From NCBI GenBank assembly GCA_963573315.1, contig OY752152.1, positions 1,719,001-1,783,000 on the forward strand: a stretch of DNA of 64,000 nt. The letters run 5' to 3'. Under the pieces are notes generated by a model. It was given only the letters and a program-made list of their open reading frames with translations. It was not told where the DNA came from and made no database searches. The translations under genes were made by a program, and so were the position numbers. Position 1 is the stretch's first letter, and the number at the start of each line of letters is the position of its first letter. The stretch is from Entomortierella parvispora (taxonomy: Eukaryota; Mortierellomycota; Mortierellomycetes; Mortierellales; Mortierellaceae). Positions 10,434-20,880 of the stretch are shown piece by piece.

Positions 10434-12464
10434 ATGGCGCTCCTTCGCCTCAAGCTGACTCACTACCAGAAGTCTGTCCATGTTCAAGTCCCAGGTTAGT
10501 CTGCGTGCAGAGTCAGGTCATTCACGGACAAATGAACATGTTCGTTTTTATGCGTCACTAATATACGATCGATATCTCTCTCTGGCAGATGTTCGGCCTA
10601 ACACCATTTACACTCGATTCAGAAGAGAGTTCCCAGAGAGCAAAGCAGAGCTGACATTACGCTGGAACGACAGTGATGGTGACTGGATTGATATTGACGA
10701 GGATGACCTAGACTTTGAGGCTATCCTATTGGCAGTCATGCAAAAGAATGGTATTGTCCACGTCCAGTCCAGAGACATGAACTGGGTAGGTTCAAATAGA
10801 GGCAGGAGCTGTGTTGAAACGCCTCCAAGCACCCATGTACTCCAGGAACTGATTAATTGAGCCGATTTCAAAACTCGGCGTCATAGTCATACGAACCAGC
10901 CGAACTCGGGCAGCTACTTCAAAGGTGAGCCGACGAGTCCGAAATTGAGCTATGGCCCGAAACTTGTGAAAGATGGGACAGAACCTCAACTGTTTCGTTC
11001 GAGTCGCCTTGAATAGATACGAAAAAGTTATGGACACATTCGATCATCTCAGTCGTACCGTTGTCAAGTTACCTCCGATCTCCAACATCTTGATCGTCAC
11101 AAAACCGGATCCAAAACTCGCCAAACTCACAAAGGAGTTGTCAATATGGCTACTGGAAACTTTTCCTGGAATCACGCTCTTTGTGGACAGAAAGCTACAA
11201 GATCGAGCGTCATTCAAATACAACGAGATCCTTCAACACAATCCTAGCTGGACAGATCGACTTCAGTTTTGGACTCTGGAATGCCAAAAAAATTCGAACA
11301 AGCAGATACATCTGGCATTAACACTAGGAGGTGACGGAACAGTCCTTTACACTACATGGATGTTCCAGCATCGAGTACCTCCAATCGTATCGGTAAGCTC
11401 GGCTAATATTCAACCATTCGTAGCATAGCCTGTACACTCATATATTTTTCTTCGTGCTCTGTTCGTAGTTTCATCTTGGCAGTCTTGGCTTTTTGACAAA
11501 CTTTAGCTTTGATAGCTACAAGCCCACCATGACCAATATTCTTCGCGGCGAGGGATTGAATCTTAACATTCGCATGCGACTTCATTGCTCCGTTTACAAG
11601 TACAGAGAACCTGCGGACCAAATTCAACAAATGGCAGCTCTGTTAAATATTGGCGATATCTCAAATACGAGCGACGACGAGGCCGCAGAAGAGTCAAAGA
11701 GGAACGTGGAGACACTGAGAAAGGCCGAAATACTGCGCAAGGTCAAGGAGATGGACTCCAAGGAAGGCGCCGAGGTGGCAGATCTCGGAGTGTGTCATGA
11801 CAAAGGTCAAACACTCGTCACCCGGATCCCAAAGCCGAAGCTGGAAGAGTTTATGACACCTACAGATTCATGGGAGATCTTGAACGAGGTCACCGTGGAT
11901 CGTGGATCAAATGCTGGTATGTTGCAATTGGAACTCTACGTCGATGGGAATCCAGTCACCACCATTCTTGCAGACGGACTCGTTATTGCGACTGCTACTG
12001 GATCGACGGCATACTCCCTGTCGATCGGAGGGTCGCTGATTCACCCAGAAAAGAACTCGATCATTTTGTCGCCCATTGCGCCGCACTCTTTGACGGCACG
12101 ACCCATGATTATACCAGGAACCAAGCATCTCCGAATCTGCGGTATGTCACTTTGATCCCCAACAGGGGTTGCTTCAACGAGTGCGCCCACGTAATATCCT
12201 GACAAATACTTACTTTTCTCTTCGTAAACTACTGGAAATTGTACAACAGTTCCTGCAACTAGCAGAACGACGGCTTGGGCGTCATTTGATGGCAGACACC
12301 GGCAAGAGTTGGGTAGAGGCGATTCCGTGATGATAACGGCATCCAAGTACCCTGCTGCAACGGTTTGCCGCCGAGACCAGAGCACAGACTGGTTCACAGG
12401 CCTGACGCAAGTTCTGAATTGGAATAGCCGTGTGCAACAAAAACCCTTTGATTCGCACTTGTAA
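10434..12464 (+). CDS. ATP-NAD(H) kinase with an apparent N-terminal PB1 domain
   Basis: Model: join(10434..10494, 10589..10785, 10862..10924, 10982..11392, 11469..12141, 12250..12464), 539 aa, phases consistent. From exon 4 on it is an NAD kinase of the Utr1/Pos5 family, which phosphorylates NAD(H) to NADP(H). Visible are ILIVTKPD, the nucleotide-binding GGDGTVL, LGSLGFLTNF, the substrate-loop region DGLVIATATGSTAYSLS and C-terminal RTTAWASFDGR. A charged insertion (about 290-380) is common in fungal enzymes. Exons 1-2 encode a PB1-like fold: basic LRLKL at the start and an acidic OPCA motif WNDSDGDWIDIDEDDL. Exon 3 (10862-10924) and its borders are the least certain. If PB1 and kinase were separate genes, only about 112 bases would lie between a stop at 10860 and a start at 10973. 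Confidence 0.82.
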
Positions 12465-13296
12465 CAACTAAGAAATATTAATACAAACAACTGGCCTGTG
12501 GGTGGGCTCCAGTAGTTGTGGTGAAGCTCTCCCTGTTCAATTATACTGTTAGCTGACTATCAGGCATGTCATGCCTTTAGGATCTTGCATGTCTTACCCT
12601 CTGCAGTCGTATAAAGTTACAATTGTAGGCGAGATGTGAAAAGGTAACTTTGCCCCAAAAGCAAAGAGCAGAGATTCAAACAGGCATTGGTGTAACGGAA
12701 TCCTAAGAAAATTTCATGGGTTCTCTTTTAACGGCGAGGGCGAGGTCGCGCACAGTTCTTTCTTGGGGGCCAGGCGTGATGGGCGATAATCAAATACCTT
12801 CTGTTTTTCTTCTCTCGTCTTCCATCCCTACCTTCTCCCTTCCTCACTCCACCTTCAATTGTTTTGTTGGCAAACTTGACTTCCCAGCAACTCGGAGGCA
12901 GTTGTGTATGGCCTACATCCTCAGTATTTCCTAACCATCAACCATGCCCACCATGCCATGCTTCCTTCTAATACACCTGTGCTGCCAGTTGTTTAATATA
13001 ACCACAGACAACCAAAAACCATCTTTCGTTCGGCCGACAGGAGCGCGAATACGTTTTGGGGTTCACTTCTTCCAGGTCTACAGGTAGCTGGTAACAATAC
13101 ATGGACAGCAGTCGCTTCTCTGCAGTGTTCCTCTACTCAACACACCTTTTTTTTTCTTTTTGGAAGATATTACATAGCTTTTGAATATCAAACAGAGGAG
13201 GTAAATCAAGCGGCACAGTTTCTGGTCTCGCTCAGTATCATAGACAATTAGCGTTGACAGGGAGCTGACAGCTGTTCGTCGCTCGAATGGAATAGA
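12465..13296. other. Intergenic region between NAD kinase and NACHT gene
   Basis: No gene-sized or spliced coding signal was seen on either strand. It should hold the NAD kinase 3' end and the promoter of the NACHT-WD40 gene. Confidence 0.6.
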
Positions 13297-16200
13297 ATGG
13301 CTCGCAATCCTCAGTTGTCTCCAACTACACCATTGCTGCAGTTGGAGTTTCGGGCATTGCAAAGAGCGGCAGATATCCTGAATGACGCGTCCAATCAGAC
13401 CAACATCGACCTCCAAAAGCGAGCATGCAAAGAGGTCGAAAAGCAACTCCAGGAGATTCTTTCTCGCAACAAGACGTCAGCCGATCCATTCTCTAAAGTC
13501 GTTTACCAGCAACTTCTGAAAAACGTCTCCGATATCTGTGAGGAGCAAACCGCACTCTGGAATAGCTTGAGATTCAATGACAATACCCACAGCTCCGCCC
13601 CAGATTCAGCAGAGAAGCCAACGAAGCCCACCTCCCCAAGATCACTTTCAAAAGGTCTTCGACGATTTTTTGGGGGCCAGCGTGGCTCGCCCACATCACC
13701 CATGAAACACAAGGCAACAAGCACCAAGGTTGTTGATATTTCTCCTAATCCCGCCTTCTTTGGTACAAATATCATCAGACCGTTTAAACTCCCTCTACCA
13801 GGCATTAGCGAGCCATTCACAACTGTCCCTCAGCTGGCATTCTGCCTCAGTCTGCTCAACTTGGATGGCAAAGCCGAGGCGCCTCTCTCCACTGAGCTTG
13901 AAATGCTCACCCTCGAACAAAGACGATGGCTCACAGGAGTCTCGTGCGATTCCAAAGAACAAAGGCGCATTCGGTCAATTTGTGCGAGCCTTATTGTGAC
14001 CTTCATGGATGAACGACTCAAGAACCCTGCCATGGTAGCTGAGGCTACGTACTTGGCGCCAGTTCTAAACCGCGACGAGTACCGTGCTCTGCTAAATTGG
14101 ATCATCGGGTCCATCAAAAATTCATCATTGATGGAGATCTATTTATTAGAAGGACTCACCGCTATGCTTCAGGGAGCGCCGCCTGGATATCTTCGAGCCG
14201 GCGACCTAGTCTCCATCCTCTCTGACCTCAATGGATGCTACAGGGCTGTTCACAAACCATCCATCGAAGACGTTTACCGCTTGACTTCAGCGATTTCACA
14301 CGTCCTGGATGCCATGGTACTGACCAACGTCGGCGGACTGGATCGTGTGGCACTTCACGAGCCACTTTTGGAGTACTTGCGGGAGTTGTGCGGCCACAAC
14401 GATATATATGTGCGGTTTCAAGGCGTTCGTGCATTCCAGGCGCTGCTGTGCATCTCTGACGACGAAACCAAAGCAATCAAGTATCTTCGACGCACCGCGG
14501 GAACCTTGAAGGCTGTTTCGGCTATCGTTGGCGGTATCAAGGGCGTAGACTTGACCAGTATATTCAATGGATTCAAGGATGTCAAAAAGGACCTCGACGA
14601 CATTTGCGATGTGATCACCAATGTATACGACGGCGCTTCGAAATTATGGGAGACAGGCGAAGCTGTGAAGAGCATCAAGGACGGACTCAGGTTTGATCGG
14701 AAACGAGCGTGGTACCCAGCTCTCAGAATCGCGGATGATTTGATCAAAGATCGCCGTCTGCTGGACTTCAAGATTTTCGTCTATAACGCGTCTTTCCGGA
14801 GAAGCAAGGAATTTCAATTTGGAATTTGCATGGGCCTCGGACAAATTGCTCTCGATTCTGACTGGGATGACTCGACTCGCAAGGAGGCAATCGAGTTCTT
14901 GGCCGACATTTACAAGAACGACGACATCTGGGGCTTTCACCCTGCTATCAAAGAGTGGATCGTAACGATTCTCATCCAGCTTGGAGATTCACCAGATATT
15001 TCAATTAGTGGACATGGCTCTGACGTTTTGAAGAAGTTGGAGGGTGATGGCGATTCCAAGAAACAATCACAGTACCGGAAATACCTTGGCGCCCCTCATG
15101 AAGTCGTCCCTATTTTGGCGAATACTCGGACAGATCCTTCAACAGCACTGCTTGGTCGAGCGCAGGGTATTCCAGACATCGAGGCAGAAATCACGCGAAT
15201 CAAGAGCCAAAGTCGCAAAGGTCAAAGCCAGCTCGTCTATGTACCCATCCAAGCAAAAGCCAACCTTCAAGCACCTGACGACCAACGCTTCTCGCTCATG
15301 GACAAAGTCAAGGAATTTCTTTCCAGTGAACGACAGGTCTTATTGATCCTTGGAGATTCGGGAGGGGGCAAATCGACATTCAATAAGGCGCTCGAGCAAT
15401 ACCTGTGGGACCAATATGAAGAAGGTGGATCAATCCCGATTCTTGTCAACCTCCCAGCCCTGGAGAGCCCGGAAAAGAACCTAGTCATCAAGCAGCTTCA
15501 AAATCTGGATCTCCACAAGGACGATATAATTCTGGAGCTCAAACGTACCAGGACTCTTATTCTCATCTGCGACGGCTACGATGAAATTCCGGAATCGGAT
15601 AACCTGTTCAATCGCAACCTCTTTAACCAGCCTGGCCAGTGGAAGGTCAAAATGATTATCAGCTGTCGAAGCACCTACGTGGGCCGGAATTACACCGAAC
15701 TATTTCAACCTCTCGACCGCAATCGGACCGTAGGAAGGAGCCTGTTTCAAGAGGTCGCTATCACTCCATTTTCCAAAGCTCAGATCCAGAGCTATGTCCG
15801 GCTCTATGTCGACCAATACCACACTGTCTGGACTGCTTCCCAGTATCTCCAGGCCCTCGACAAGGTCCCTAGTCTTTACGAACTAGTAACGAATCCATTC
15901 CTCTTGATGGCAACCTTGGAAGTTCTGACACCTATCGATGGCGTGGAGCAGGATATCGAGTCAAATGAACTTACCAGAGTAAGACTATATGAGCTCTTTA
16001 TCAATCGATGGCTCGAACGTGGCGAGAAGAGATCTTTCGAGAAAACTTTGGATCCCATTGCCAGACGAACCTTGAGGGAGTTGTCAGAGGAGGGCTTTTC
16101 ACAGCGCGCACTGGATCACCTCAAGAAACTTGCGGTGGCAATTTATAGAGAACAAGGCGGGAATCCGATCGTCCATTATCTTCCGCTTAGTGACAAGAGG

Positions 16201-18684
16201 ACATGGAAAGGAGAGTTCTTTGGCCATGATGAGGAAGCCCGGATTCTGCTCGAAGCGAGCCCGATTCTCCGAAGCAGTGTTCACTATCGCTTTATCCACC
16301 GATCTGTCCTCGAGTATCTCTTTTCGTGTGTTGTCTTTGACCGGTGCACTGCAGGTGTGGGAATATCTATGGATTTCGACAATCTATTGAGGCTCCAGAA
16401 TTTCGTGAAAGAGACATCGGTCATCGATTTTCTATCTGTTCGTGTCCCCCAGTCTCCCAAGTTCAAGAAGCATCTCTTGAATCTGCTCGAGAAATCCAAA
16501 TCCGCCACCGATGACAAAGGCGCACGATACGCCGCCGCCAACGCGATCACGATACTGGTTCGAGCTGGCGTACCCTTCAATCACGCTCACCTGCAATGGG
16601 CCCAGATCCCAGGCGCTGACCTTAGTCATGGCGAGTTTGAAGGTGCAATTTTGCATGGAGCTGATCTCACAGGAGTTACCTTCAGGAGCGCCTGGCTGCG
16701 AGGAGTCGACTTTAGGAACGCACAGCTGACCGACGCTGTCTTTGGGGAGATGCCCTTCCTCCAACACCAGTGTAAAGTCTACTGCGGGGGGTTTTCACCC
16801 AATGGCGAGGTGTTTGCAGTTGGCCACAAAAAAGGGATCTCTGTGTACGAAACTCTTTCAACTCTTTCATGGACCTCTCTCGGAACCCTGTCTTGTTCTT
16901 CCCCTGTCGTGCAACTGGCGTTCGACCCTCAAGGCACCCGAATCGTTTTCGCTATATCGGACGAATGGATTCAACAGTGGGACCTTGGAAATGACGAGGC
17001 CGATCAAAGCTGGCAGAGCAGCGGTTACATCCATAGTTTGACATACTCACCTCTCGGTCATCAAATTGTGTGGGTAAGTCTTGGGTCGGTATTCGTCAAC
17101 GGACACATTTGGATCTGGGACACCTTGTCAGGAACATGTTCCCAGTTCTTGAAAGATGAGGATATTGATATCAGAGGTATCGTGTTTTTACCTGACGGAA
17201 AACAACTCGCTGTGATCGATGGCGAGAGGACGATTCAACTGCTGGATCTGGAATCTGGCTCCACCACGCGTGTTCTTCAACAGTCCAACTCGCTCTTGAC
17301 AGCCAGACTCTTGCGGTGTTCGGCTGACGGACGACATATGGCCGCTGGAAGTGCTAATAGGATCTTGGTGTGGGATGTTGAAGCGGGAAGGCTGGAACGT
17401 ACTTTGGAGGGGCACTCTGAATTTCGAGACTCTGAATTTATCTTGGACTTTGCGATATCTCCAAACGGTGTCCAAATCGCTTCTTGCGGAAAAGATGAAA
17501 CTGTCCGTCTGTGGGATGTTCGGAACGGGTCGTGTACCCATATTCTCAGGGGTCACTCTGCACGAGGTACTACCGTTTCTTTCTCCCCAAGCGGACACCT
17601 TGCAGCTTCCGGGAGCTGGGATGGGACTATTCGATTGTGGGATACACAGAGCAGCCATGTCAAGCCTATCGCGTCGAAAGGAGGTTTCAAGGCCATCAGT
17701 TGCTCGGCGTATTCACACACTGCAGACAAAGTGGCAATCGCCTATGTGGATGGAGTCGTAGAGCTACGCGATGGTCAAACAGGCACCAATTGCTACTTCC
17801 AGTGGAAATGTGAGAAGAGGATTGATTTCATGTCATATTCAAAGGATGGCCGATATCTCGCCGCTGGGACGGAGGACGACTTGATCTGCTGGGACGCTGT
17901 TACAGGACTTCGTCGATGGAGCCACGATTGTAGCAGACGGCCGGTCTGGTTCATGACTTTGTCGCCAGAGGGCCAAACACTTGCATTCGGATCGTACGGT
18001 GGCGCAGGTTTGCGGGATATGGAGACTGGGGTGATGGATGTTCACTACAGACATGAGCACGACGTAACCAGTCTTGCCTTCTCCCCGGATGGACTACGGA
18101 TTGTGGCTGCTGACCGATCGATATCAGTATGGGATCGAGAGAAGAAAAGGATCGTTTTTCTAGTGGAGGCAATAGACCACGATGACAAGATCTCGGTTGT
18201 GGCGATTTCTCCAGTGGGAACTTGGTTTGCCTCCGGAAGTAAGGACACTACCGTCATCCTCTGGAACGCACGGTCAGCCGATCCTATATTCATCTTGAAA
18301 GGACACACGGCTGCGATCGTCAGTGCTGAATTCTCGCAGGACGGAAAGATACTTGCGACAGGGAGCATGAACCACGTTGTGCGAATTTGGGACGTCGCGA
18401 CAGGCGCCTGTAGGGCCGTGCTTGAGGACTTTAACGGCAATGTTGAGACGATTGTCAGGGACACGGTTCGTTCAGGAGTCTTTCATATTGTTAGCCACAG
18501 CGAGAAGAATGTCTGCCGGTGGACGGTGGAACCAGACGGCGATGGGTACAAGATGAGGTGGTGCTGGGGCAACCTTGATGAGGGACGCCTTAATCTATCT
18601 GGTGTTCATATTGAAGGGTCCAAGGGACTGAGCGACATAAATAAGAGACTCTTGGAGCAGCGAAGGGCGCTTGAGTGGTGTTAA
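13297..18684 (+). CDS. NLR-like protein: helical repeats, NACHT, pentapeptide repeats, 14 WD40 blades
   Basis: A single uninterrupted frame of 1795 aa, unlike its intron-rich neighbours. Residues about 1-90 are helical, followed by a Ser/Pro linker. Residues about 150-600 look like Arm/HEAT-type helical repeats; I recall an 'Arm-like repeat' family annotated in Mortierella NACHT proteins. The NACHT domain has a Walker A at 686-693 (GDSGGGKS), Walker B at 754-762 (LILICDGYDE) and a sensor-like IISCRSTYVG. Residues about 1100-1148 are pentapeptide repeats (GADLSHGEFEGA). The rest, about 1155-1745, contains some 14 WD40 units, enough for two seven-bladed propellers; the clearest read VRLWDV and IRLWDT. 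In fungi such STAND NTPases act in self/non-self recognition and regulated cell death. No classic effector domain (HET, Goodbye, patatin, Helo) is visible at the N-terminus. Confidence 0.9.
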   Translation: MARNPQLSPTTPLLQLEFRALQRAADILNDASNQTNIDLQKRACKEVEKQLQEILSRNKTSADPFSKVVYQQLLKNVSDICEEQTALWNSLRFNDNTHSSAPDSAEKPTKPTSPRSLSKGLRRFFGGQRGSPTSPMKHKATSTKVVDISPNPAFFGTNIIRPFKLPLPGISEPFTTVPQLAFCLSLLNLDGKAEAPLSTELEMLTLEQRRWLTGVSCDSKEQRRIRSICASLIVTFMDERLKNPAMVAEATYLAPVLNRDEYRALLNWIIGSIKNSSLMEIYLLEGLTAMLQGAPPGYLRAGDLVSILSDLNGCYRAVHKPSIEDVYRLTSAISHVLDAMVLTNVGGLDRVALHEPLLEYLRELCGHNDIYVRFQGVRAFQALLCISDDETKAIKYLRRTAGTLKAVSAIVGGIKGVDLTSIFNGFKDVKKDLDDICDVITNVYDGASKLWETGEAVKSIKDGLRFDRKRAWYPALRIADDLIKDRRLLDFKIFVYNASFRRSKEFQFGICMGLGQIALDSDWDDSTRKEAIEFLADIYKNDDIWGFHPAIKEWIVTILIQLGDSPDISISGHGSDVLKKLEGDGDSKKQSQYRKYLGAPHEVVPILANTRTDPSTALLGRAQGIPDIEAEITRIKSQSRKGQSQLVYVPIQAKANLQAPDDQRFSLMDKVKEFLSSERQVLLILGDSGGGKSTFNKALEQYLWDQYEEGGSIPILVNLPALESPEKNLVIKQLQNLDLHKDDIILELKRTRTLILICDGYDEIPESDNLFNRNLFNQPGQWKVKMIISCRSTYVGRNYTELFQPLDRNRTVGRSLFQEVAITPFSKAQIQSYVRLYVDQYHTVWTASQYLQALDKVPSLYELVTNPFLLMATLEVLTPIDGVEQDIESNELTRVRLYELFINRWLERGEKRSFEKTLDPIARRTLRELSEEGFSQRALDHLKKLAVAIYREQGGNPIVHYLPLSDKRTWKGEFFGHDEEARILLEASPILRSSVHYRFIHRSVLEYLFSCVVFDRCTAGVGISMDFDNLLRLQNFVKETSVIDFLSVRVPQSPKFKKHLLNLLEKSKSATDDKGARYAAANAITILVRAGVPFNHAHLQWAQIPGADLSHGEFEGAILHGADLTGVTFRSAWLRGVDFRNAQLTDAVFGEMPFLQHQCKVYCGGFSPNGEVFAVGHKKGISVYETLSTLSWTSLGTLSCSSPVVQLAFDPQGTRIVFAISDEWIQQWDLGNDEADQSWQSSGYIHSLTYSPLGHQIVWVSLGSVFVNGHIWIWDTLSGTCSQFLKDEDIDIRGIVFLPDGKQLAVIDGERTIQLLDLESGSTTRVLQQSNSLLTARLLRCSADGRHMAAGSANRILVWDVEAGRLERTLEGHSEFRDSEFILDFAISPNGVQIASCGKDETVRLWDVRNGSCTHILRGHSARGTTVSFSPSGHLAASGSWDGTIRLWDTQSSHVKPIASKGGFKAISCSAYSHTADKVAIAYVDGVVELRDGQTGTNCYFQWKCEKRIDFMSYSKDGRYLAAGTEDDLICWDAVTGLRRWSHDCSRRPVWFMTLSPEGQTLAFGSYGGAGLRDMETGVMDVHYRHEHDVTSLAFSPDGLRIVAADRSISVWDREKKRIVFLVEAIDHDDKISVVAISPVGTWFASGSKDTTVILWNARSADPIFILKGHTAAIVSAEFSQDGKILATGSMNHVVRIWDVATGACRAVLEDFNGNVETIVRDTVRSGVFHIVSHSEKNVCRWTVEPDGDGYKMRWCWGNLDEGRLNLSGVHIEGSKGLSDINKRLLEQRRALEWC

Positions 18685-19172
18685 TCCATTAAAATCTTCA
18701 TTCACTCCTGCTGGGCAAAGAGATTCATATTATTTGACAAAGAGAGGGGACCCTGAAGTCCGTGACATGACGAAAATGTTCCGCGCGATCAAAACTCAAA
18801 GGAAGGAAGCCCACGGACAACGGACAACGGTGTCCGTGTGAAAAAAGCGGAAAACGCCAAAAAAGCGGTCGGCCTGGTCGAGCACTCCAGCCACTGTGGG
18901 GCTTCTCCGAGGGGTCCGTCGGCTTGCATGTGATTTGGACAGACAGACAAACAACGGGGACTTGTGATTGGCGAGGTTGGCGGGCTCGTTGCTTGCGTTT
19001 AGAGGGGGGAGACCACCTTCTTTTGCTTCTTTCTCCGGACAGCAGCAGCACCACCCTTCTCTCTTTCTCTCTTTCTCTCTCCTCTTGACTCAACTCTCTT
19101 ACACACGCACACACGCACACACGCGCGACCCTCTCCTCTCATTCACCTCCCTCACTTTCACAACAACACATC
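18685..19172. promoter_or_regulatory. Intergenic region and CT-rich promoter of the peroxisomal carrier
   Basis: The last 120 bases before the start at 19173 are a long CT tract (about 19049-19085) followed by AC/CG repeats. This is the typical leader of constitutive fungal genes. No coding signal. Confidence 0.6.
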
Positions 19173-20880
19173 ATGTCTGACAGCACTGTTCACGCCATTG
19201 CCGGTACGTTGTCTTCAGTCTCTCATTCCGCTTCTTCCTTTTTATTTCCATTATCCGCTTGGAGAGGAACGCATGCAACCCGGGCGAGCTCGTGAAAGCC
19301 TGCATTACTCTTCCCTGGACCATAGCAATAGCCATGTTACATGTTGCATGCTCTGTTTCTCGTGGAACCACCTCAGCACAGACGTCCTGACCCTTTTTCT
19401 CTCTTTTTTTTTTTTTCTTTGTATGACAGGAGCCGGAGGTGGAATCATCTCCATGGCTTTGACCTACCCCCTCATCACCGTCAGCAGCAGACTTCAAGTT
19501 CAAAAGGACAAGAAGAGCAAGGACTCGTACAAGGTGCGTCTTCACTCTTCTCTATTATACTACGACACGACGGATCCATCAACAACAACAAAAATGATGG
19601 GCTAGCCCGCGTCATAAAGTGAACATTGAAAACACGAGCTGTTGATCTACTTTTTAACCTTCTCCTTTCCTTTCTTCATGGTCATTGTGTAGAGTGGAGC
19701 TGATGCCGTCAAGAAGATCATCGCCAAGGAGGGTATTGCCGGTCTTTACTCGTAAGTCTTTGGATCGTTTCAGAAGGACCCATTGCTCCAGGCAGGGGCA
19801 ATGGGAAGGGTACATTGGAACAAAAAGAATCTAATCTCCTTCTCCCCATAACCATTTTCAACACGTGCAGTGGCCTCGACAGCGCGTTGTTCGGTATCTC
19901 GCTCACCAACTACTGCTACTACTACTTTTACGAGTTCACAAAATCGTGGATCAACAAGGCACAGATGAGCACGATCGAGTCCATGTCGGCCGGTGCTGTT
20001 GCTGGTTCGTGTTTTTTTAATGTTTGATCTACGGCACAATTTGATCCGGATCGGACTTGATTTTTATTAGAAACTCACCTCGCGTTCCTCTCCATGGGAT
20101 GGCTTCATATTTCCTTCCGTAGGTGCTGCTACCGTGCTGATCACCAACCCCATCTGGGTCGTGAACGTGAGTTTCCAGGACTTTTATGGTCTTCTGAATG
20201 ACACTCAATGGCCACTCGTTCATCAAAACACAAAGGCGGAATCTCATCATCTTGCCTTTTTTTTTTGAACCTCTAGACCCGTATTGCAACCCGCAATGCT
20301 AGCGCACCCAACTCTCGCCCCATGGGCACCATCGAAACGGCGACTCAGATGATCAAGGATAATGGTATCAAGTCCTTCTGGCAGGGAGTCGCACCAGCCT
20401 TGATCTTGGTCGCCAACCCCATCATCCAGTACACTGTCTTTGAGAAGATCAAGTCTCGCATCGCAAAGACGCGTGCTTTGACCAGCTTTGATTTCTTCCT
20501 CTTGGGAGCTATCAGCAAGCTGGCTGCCACGAGTATCACTTACCCTTACATGTATGTTTGTCCTTTTTTTTTCCTTTCTTGTTCTGGTCATGTTCTCATA
20601 ACTAACCTGTTATAATTCGTTGGAATTCGACAGTGTGGTCAAGTCTCGCATGCAATTGAAGCAATCGGATGATGCCAAGGAGCGCTACAGCTCAATCATG
20701 GATGGATTCCGCAAGATCATCAAGTACGAGGGTGTTGCTGGTCTCTACAAGGGTATCTCGAGCAAGATTGTGCAATCAATCTTGACGGCGTCCTTCTTGT
20801 TCATGGCTCAAGCCAGCTTGGTCCAATATGTGGCTCGCCTCTTGACCTTCCTCGGTATGAGGGCCCAGAAGAGAATCTAA
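19173..20880 (+). CDS. PMP47: Peroxisomal mitochondrial-carrier-family protein (PMP47/ANT1/SLC25A17 type)
   Basis: Model: join(19173..19203, 19430..19533, 19693..19751, 19871..20004, 20123..20166, 20277..20551, 20634..20880), 297 aa, seven exons, all phases consistent. It has three carrier repeats, each beginning with the family's hallmark region: YPLITVSSRLQ (repeat 1), NPIWVVNTRIAT (repeat 2) and YPYIVVKSRMQ (repeat 3). The GLYSG, SFWQG and GLYKG elements end the matrix helices. The N-terminus lacks a cleavable presequence. The sequence is closest in my recall to Candida boidinii PMP47 and human PMP34, which exchange ATP/AMP or CoA and related cofactors across the peroxisome membrane for fatty-acid activation. 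The length fits the family (about 300). A different peroxisomal or mitochondrial carrier is less likely. Confidence 0.9.
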
